Source: Mantis religiosa (taxonomy: Eukaryota; Arthropoda; Insecta; Mantodea; Mantidae). From it: a DNA stretch of 64,000 bases. The position numbers were made by a program, and so were the translations under genes. The stretch covers positions 226,420,349 to 226,484,348 of the forward strand of contig CM060947.1 of assembly GCA_030765055.1 (NCBI GenBank), written 5' to 3'. Below the pieces are notes generated by a model. The model made no database searches. It worked only from the letters and a program-made list of their open reading frames with translations, and was not told the DNA's origin. Below, one piece after another: positions 26,201-35,200 of this stretch; the stretch's first letter is position 1; the number at the start of each line of letters is the position of its first letter.

Positions 26201-29200
26201 TTTTTCAGTACTTTGCCATTTTTAAGTTACCTCACTAATTCAGTTGTTTCTCATGATTTCATAGAAATAGTATGAAATTTTTAAGCCATTATGTAGTTAC
26301 TATTCTTTAAACATATACAATGATTCTGTTTCTGGTATCCCCATTGTAACCTTCAACAAAATGTTTAATGAAACTATTACTGGTATCTATCGAATTTAAA
26401 GTATATTGGAAAACCACAGTGAAGCGAAACAATTATTAAATTATAGATGAGTTGCATTGAATTTTTTGTGTTGACTCTGTCTATCAAAAACCTTAGCCTA
26501 TATACAGCTAGTGTGAAGAAATGATTAATTTCCATCAATTAACTAAACTTTAGTGTACCTACTGATATAGAACCATTGGGGCTATAATACTGGAACTTGT
26601 ATATTTTGTGTATTAAAGTAAAATTAAAATATTTGTGATTCATATCACAATACTAGTTCTAGTTGACTACTTTGAAGTTTTAACATTTTTGTTAAGAGTT
26701 TTACACAATGCTGCTCTTACTTATAACAATGACATTTTCTTTAGAAGTATACAAAGTTCAAAATTATTTTAGTCACATTTTGATAAATAATGAGAATAAC
26801 AAAGTTGCCTTCTGTCTGCATTGTCAACAAAGTAAATAGTAATTAGATATGTGTCATAGTAACAGCTTGCATAAAGTAGAATACCTTTCTTAGGACATAA
26901 TACCTGATATCGGAATGACCTGAACTAACATTTTGTTCACAGACAGATCAAGGAATAAAGAATCTTTCTCCTGAGAAAGCTGCAAATATTTCTGGAACAG
27001 ACCCAGACTATTTCACCAGAGATTTGTATAATGCCATTCACAGAAAGGAATTCCCTTCCTGGACATTGTACATACAAGTGATGACCTTTGAGCAAGCTGA
27101 AAAGTTTCGCTGGAATCCCTTTGATGTCACCAAAGTATGTATATTTTCTGAACAAGAAACTATAAATTCTTGTTAATTTTGCTCAGAATCAAAAATTAAA
27201 GAACATTTCACGCGCTAAAAGCATTCCATGAGTTTATGTGATGATTCTGTAATATAAAGGGCCAACTTTTGTGATGAAAATCTGTGCAATAAAATAATTG
27301 TTTTTAAAACATTTCATTTCATTTATTATTATTCCATAAATCATTTAATGTCATAAGATAAGATATATCAAATACTTCATACATTATTTACAACTTATAA
27401 ATGATATATTTTAGTTTTACAATAATTAAAGATTTAAAAACATTTCCATATTATAAAACCATAGTTGCTAATGAAATTTAATAATGCTCCTTTAAATTCC
27501 TGTTCAAATGTTATGTATTCAGATAGCTTGTTATGTGTCTGTAGACAGTATATGTTAAGCTGCTTTCTTAATGCTTAGTTTTAGTGTTATGAATATGAAC
27601 TTCTGATTTCACTCTAAACTTGAGCTTTCATATATGTAGGTACAGTCCAGTGCACGGAAATGTTCTGATGCAGTTGGTATCTTTTAGTGTGTCACTTTAT
27701 ATAATTTTGGCATAACCGTTTCACCATTAGTGTTCTACACCAGTCCTGGCTGTACCAATCTCTTATTGGTTTATATCAAATTCCAATAACACAAGCAATG
27801 ACCGATGAACAAGATACGTAGCCGAGGTACATAGTGCAAGGGAAGGGGGAAGGAGGAATTTAACCTTAGTGGAAGGATTGTCAACACCACCTCCTAGCTG
27901 TGTCCATCGCTCATTGGTTTGATGTCATAACTTTCGGATTCCGTTTCGGCAACCATGCAGATGGACAAGGGGTGGGTTACATGAAACAGCTTTCTTAAAA
28001 ATATAGTCCTCTATACTATGCATGTGATTTGAACTGAGCAAACGATATGGATAACAAGCCGAAAGTAATTGCGCTTATTGAACAATGATATAGCGCTGCA
28101 AGTTCCCCTCACACTAAATTTTGGAGGAGATGCACTGGAGAAACCTCAGCCACCCTCCCTAACTTCCAGGTTTGTCCAACTCAAATTTTCACCTAATATT
28201 GGATCCAGAATTTGTTTCTAAACTAGTACAAAATTTGTGTACTAGTTTGTGCTTCACTGTCCCTACGCTTCTTTCAAGTTTATACTTTGTGTGTTTCTAA
28301 ACTGTTAATTTGAAATTGTCCCAGAGTTAATTTTGGATATATTTGCTTTTTACTATCCAGATATGAAAGCTCAAAGCTGCTGTTTTCTCTGTACTAGGTA
28401 TTAGCATATTTACACTGAACCAGCAAAAGATTACTGTAGAACAGCCTGGAAATTTAATAAGATAAAGCTATCAGATGTAAAGAAAAGTGTAACTTAAAAA
28501 GCAGAAGTCTTAATTAAGTAAACATTAATGGCTGTCAGATTCTTCATTCTGCATCATATTAATATTCATTGTTTTGCAATGTTTATATTTAATTTTCAGG
28601 TTTGGCCTAAACCAGAATTTCCACTTATTCCTGTGGGAAAGATAGTTTTGGACAGGAATCCAACTAATTATTTTGCTGAAGTGGAGCAAACTGCCTTTAG
28701 TCCTTCAAACCTTGTGCCTGGTATTGAGACAAGTCCTGATCCAATACTGCAGGTAAGTTAAGAATTACTTCCTCGTAGCACAACAGCCCTTTCCAGACCA
28801 AGACCCAGAGCCCACACCTGGCTACTGTGTCTCCAACCTCGGCCCACCACAGGCATCATGAGTGGAATGCAGTACTGGAGGGTGGGATGTCTCCTAGCCT
28901 CATCCCTCCTGGCCGGTAAATGCAATCTCTGCAACTAAGGACTCCTACCTCCCAATCCAGTGCTCCTCGGTTGGCCCCTCTGGGACCTAACAATTTGTGT
29001 ACATTGTACATCCATGCCAGTTCTGGAAATAAAACCCAGATCTTCTGCTTGGTAAACCTCAGCATTTCCATCACACTAAGGAGTTGACCATGAATTTCTT
29101 ATATTTATATTTAAATTACTGTAGATTGTTCTAGGCTAAATATCTAGTAAAAGTATAAAAATTGAAAGAAGCATAGAGACAGTGATGCACAAGTTAAAAT

Positions 29201-32200
29201 GAAAGTGAATTGAGAGAATATTTATACATTGCTTCACTAACACTGTCTTTCACAGGACATGTTTCAAGAGAAACTAAGTACACAACCAAGTTTTACATAT
29301 TTATTCATACCAAATAAACCAGTAGTAAACATATATGTGATATAGTAATTTTGGTACTATACACTTATTTCATTCCTTCGAAAATTGCACTTACGTAGCC
29401 CTTAGGGGTGTCCTGAAAGGCAAACTAGTTTATGCTACAAGTTCTTTGGTGTGTGTTAGTAATTTCCTTAATCATGTTAGCCTCTGAAATGACAAATTTT
29501 GGAGATATTCTTCTCAGTTTATGATTTGGTTCTCATTGTCTAGAAAAGTGGGAGGTTATATGATTTGAATTTTGGATAGTTGGTTGAAGTACTTATTTGG
29601 TGGTTTGCTCTAGGCTTAGTTAAGGATTAGGACATCACAGATTCAGCATATTCTGAAAAAGTAATGCATCATGCTAATTTTAAGATATGATCTCTTCAGC
29701 TGCAAATTGTGGTCTGGAATGCTTTGAGTTCATCTGGGATGATCTTCCACACTTCATTCACTGCCACCTTTATGAAATGCTTGCTGGTCTAACCCAGTTC
29801 AACATGGATATCACTTTTTTCTTTTCTGATTTAATTCTTATATAACTCCCAGTTGTACCCATTTGTTGTCTGTAGACAGTATTTTTTGCAGCATAGATTT
29901 GTTCTGCAGCTTTTTTCTTTTATGCTCTGAGATACAATATATGCATGTTGTGGTTCAAGTTGCTGATTGGTTGCTAGGGCTAGATCAATGTAAACAGTAC
30001 TTACACTATTTCGAGATTTAACTGTATTGGAACACCACAGTGAAGCAAAATAATTATTAATTTTTAGATGAGTCATATTTATTACACATCTGCTTCACTT
30101 TCGTACCTATTTTGAGGACATGTTTCGCAAATCATCGTTTGCATTTTCGCATAAGAGCCAAAGATGCAAATGATGATTTGCGAAACATGTCCTCAAAATA
30201 GGTACGAAAGTGAAGCAGATGTGTAATAAATACGACTCATCTAAAAATTAATACTTACACTATTATTCAGATTCTCTGTCAACTTTGTGATTCAGTTCAC
30301 TGGGCCTGATGTTTGTAAGCCCGCAGTTTTCAAATTGACACTATGGTTGATATGTATAAGTTTATTGTGCTGCATTTCTCAATACTTGTATCACTGACAA
30401 TGCATTTAGCCTTTATAATTCTCTAACACTCTTGGCACCCAGTACTTAATGTTACACTGGTACAGTCCAATAACTTCTTTGCACAAGTGGTCACTACCTA
30501 TATGTATAGGTATATTAATATAATGAAATCAAACTTAAAAGAATGAAATGACTTTGTATCTTAAGCACTTTGGGGGAACTGTAGTTAACTGATATTAATT
30601 GGAGGAATTTAGTAATAGTGACATCCAAATTAATTAATAAACCTGGTAGTATGTGTTTTGCATACTGTGTCCCTTACTTTTTAATTTCTGAGGGGCTGAT
30701 TTTGATCAGTTGCTTTCACTTTTAACCTCAAATATCCAACTGCCTTTGTTGGTTGTAGTTGCCCGCAGGCTTCTCTTTGGTGGTGGAGCAATGAACGTAT
30801 TTACAAATAATAACTTAATAATGCAGATGTTAGATACATACATTTTTTAATGCATGGTAATAAATCAAAAGTTATGTGGTTATAATCATGTTTTGAGGTA
30901 TTTGAAAGCGATAAAACCAGTTTTTATTTTGTCTACTTTATCTCTTATAGTCTCTCTGGCCATTTGAATTATAAATACCAATTATTTGTTTTCTTTACAA
31001 ATAAACAAGCTTTTTCAATTTTTCTATTACATTTAGGAAACTTAATACTGGACATAATTTGAACATACTTTACATTAAAATGTGATCCTTGTAACGTTTG
31101 CTATCTGCTAAGGGTTCAACAATACTCTTTGAAAGGAGATCCCACAGTATCAAGAACAACTTTTAAGGAACATATTTTGATGAATTATGATAGGTCGCTT
31201 CTGAGACATGAAAGCAGACCTCCAAATTCAGATAACTGTTGAAAAGTAGGCTTCACAGTTATTTTGGTGAAATTGCTATCTAAATGTTTTCAATTCTTAA
31301 AATAGTTTTATTCTGTAAGGTTATCAATATGTTAACAACAAAGCGGCCCAAATCTGACTTCAAATAACAGCACCCAATGTTTCAATTCTATTCTTTTTTC
31401 AAAACAAATACTACAGTATTATTCATCGGCACCAGGAGAAGTGGCATTACTAGAGTTGGGTAATACAAAAAGGAGGGAAATAATAATAGAAAGAATACTG
31501 AAATTCTGGTATAAGTGTATAATAGAGCAGAAAGGGGAATTATTGAATCTGTGCATGAAGCAACAGAAAAGCATTAAGAACACAAATAGTTGGTGGTCGG
31601 AATTGGAAAGAATGATATCGAAGATAGGTATGGGAGATTTATGGGGAGCAGAGGAGTCAAATCATAGCGGTTTTTGGAAGGAAGTGAGAACCAGGGTACA
31701 AGACATAGATAAGCAGGAGATTTTGGAAAGTATAGAAGAAAAGAAATCTTTGAAATTTTATAAGCAATTCAAGACAGAATGGGGTAGGGAATAATAAATA
31801 GATCAATGTGACAAAATTGGAAGAGAAGGCATAGCATGGATGAGAGTAGGAATAATATATCTAAAAGGATTGAGAAGTAATGAGGTAGGGAAATGTGAAT
31901 TTTATGGAGATGAAGAGAGCACTGTTCATTACCTGGTAGAATGTAAGGAGTTAACAAATTGCAGGAGAAAAATATGGGATAAGAAATGGGACAGTGTGAG
32001 CAAAGAGTTAGTGACATTATGCATGTTAATGGGAATGAGTGAAAAGAAAAATAGATGTATAGGAGAATTCTTATATAGGATAAGAGAAAAGTGGATTAGG
32101 ATAAGAAGCAAAGGTCAGGAAGAAATGACAACAAGCTACTCATGAAAACCAAAGGCTTATGGCCAGGGGACCTGAGTCAGTAAGTAAATCTTGGGTCAGC

Positions 32201-35200
32201 AATTTCATGTATTTGTACAGGGTGTATAATAGTGATTGTTAGATATCAAAGTCATTTTAGTGAAAATGTAATAGTAACTTACAACTAAATATCATATCAT
32301 AGTATTATTCAACTTATTTCTTTAATATATTTAATTAATATTGATATTTTTGTTCAACAAATTTAAAATATATATAATAAAATAAGACTAACTCCAACAA
32401 CTGTTGCCACACCTAAGGGATATGGCAGTTTTCATTAGATTCGTGAAAACCATTAGTAAAGTCTAACACAAGAACATTTAAGCATTATTAATTTTTAGAT
32501 CAGTCGTATTTATTACACATCTGCTTCACTTTCGTACCTATTTTGAGGACATGTTTCGCAAATCATCGTTTGCATCTTCGGCTCTTATGCGACTAAAGCT
32601 TGATCCAGTGGTGTGGGTAATTCTGGAGTTGCTGCTGCCATCTGTTGATTTAGTGATGAACTTAAATGTGGGATTCTCTTCTGGCGGGATTTCAAAGTTC
32701 ATTAGTTGGTTTTTATGTTTTTCTATGTATATTCTCTCCCATATGACGAGTTCACTATGTTTTTGTACGTATTTTAGTAATTCAGTGCTATCTTCAATTT
32801 CATGATTTTCAGACCAGAAATGAGCTGCTATTGCGGACTTATCATATTTTTGTATCTTAAGTGCATGAAGTGTTCTTCCTTTCTATTGCCTATGTTTCTT
32901 TTTGTCCTCCCTATGTAAATTTTTTCACAGTCTTTACACTTAATCTTGTAAATGCCTGACTTTTTCTCTGGTTTTATCCTATCAGTATTATTACTGTGAA
33001 GTAGGTTTTTAATGTTGTAATTGTTTTTTGGTGCCAATGTTATATTGTATTTCTTGAATATTTTTTGGAACTTTTTTGTAGCCCAGGGGTGGTAAGTAAA
33101 TTTAGCAAATCTAATTTCTTGTTTTATTGGTGTGAGAGCTGTAATATGTTTTAATCTCTTTTGAAGTTTGAATGATTTTAGCTTTTTATCTACAAGGTTT
33201 TTAGGTTTGCTAAATTTACTTACCACCCCTGGGCCACAAAAAAGTTCCAAAAAATATTCAAGAAATACAATATAACATTGGCACCAAAAAACAATTACAA
33301 CATTAAAAACCTACTTCACAGTAATAATACTGATAAGATAAAACCAGAGGAAAAGTCAGGCATTTACAAGATTAAGTGTAAAGACTGTGAAAAAATTTAC
33401 ATAGGGAGGACAAAAAGAAACGTAGGCACTAGAAAGAAAGAACACTTCAGGCACTTAAGATACAAAAATATGATAAGTCCGCAATAGCAGCTCATTTCTG
33501 GTCTGAAAATCATGAAATTGAAGATAGCACCGAATTACTAAAATACATACAAAAACATAGTGAACTCGTCATATGGGAGAGAATATACATAGAAAAACAT
33601 AAAAACCAACTAATGAACTTTGAAATCCCGCCAGAAGAGAATCCCACATTTAAGTTCATCACTAAATCAACAGATGGCAGCAGCAACTCCAGAATACCCA
33701 CACCACTGGATCAAGCTTTAGTCGCATAAGAGCCGAAGATGCAAACGATGATTTGCGAAACATGTCCTCAAAATAGGTACGAAAGTGAAGCAGATGTGTA
33801 ATAAATACGACTCATCTAAAAATTAATAATTATTTCGCTTCACTGTGGTGTTCCAATACAGTTAAATCTCGATATATTTAAGCATTAGATGATGTGAGTA
33901 AGTCTAACATAAGAACATTTACAACAAAACTCTAGGTAATGTGCAACAAAATGTTTAATTTGTATGATTTTCAAATAAATATCGGTCATTAAATATATTG
34001 TGATTACAATTTTTTAAAAGTTATAATCCTTTTTTGAGAAATACTGTGTCCTATATTATGTTCTAATTGCCTTTCTGCTTACTTATTTTGACTTTATAAA
34101 TACCTAAAATTTGGACTCTGCTGATAAGAAACTGCTTTCTGAAATAAACAATTTCAAAAACTTTATTCTTAATTTCAGGGTCGACTATTCAGTTATCCAG
34201 ATACACAGCGATATCGGCTGGGACCAAATTATTTTCAACTACCCATCAATGCACCACTTGGAGTAAAGTGCATCGTAAATTACCACAGAGATGGTCCACA
34301 ATGTTTCTACAATCAAGGTGCTGCTCCTAACTACTATCCAAATAGTTTCTCTTCAGTTCAACCAGTACCATCTGCTGCAATATCTGTGTTTAATGTCACA
34401 GGTGATGTCAAAAGGTAGGCTATTAAGTATATAGGAAAGAGAAAAATATACTGGATGTTTCAGCATGTGACCAAAACACTTTAAGGGGTTATAGAGGACT
34501 TTTGAGGAAGCAATTTAAAATTGGACACTTATAGTCCCAGAGCACATAATTTTGTGCAATAAATTTGAGCCAGTGTGCCACTGATACCAAATCAATGATA
34601 GGTATGTGTAAGCACTTGGTGCACTACCAAATCTTATATGTATGTGTGTGACTAGGTGGTAACCTATTTCCTATATGGAATACTTCACTGCTCCATTTGT
34701 TATTACCAGTGCTCACAAATATAATCAAGAAAATCAAATAAATGAATTTTGAACAGTAGGTGATGTACAACATAAGCTATTGTAATATATAAAACTACAT
34801 ATAGCATGATGTGTAATCAGAATGCTTTACAGAGGTACACATCATGTTACTGTTGTTGCATTGTTTAAAAGCACAGACTATATCATTCCCTGATTATTTC
34901 TTATATCTATGTAATGTAATATTTATTTTTACTTCTTTTATAGAACTTTTTGTTTTCATTAATTTATCTCTACATTTAATTATATAGCACTGAATATAGC
35001 TGCAATGACCTTCAGAAAGTAACGGATGCCTAAGCATATCAATCACATTGTGCAAACAAGAATGCAAACTAATACACAAATTTTAGTTAATTGATAGAAA
35101 TTAATCATTTCTTCACACTAGCCATATATAGGCTAAGGTTTTTTTTTTTTTTTGATGGATAGAGTCAACATAAAAAACCCAATGCCATGGTCGGGATTTG

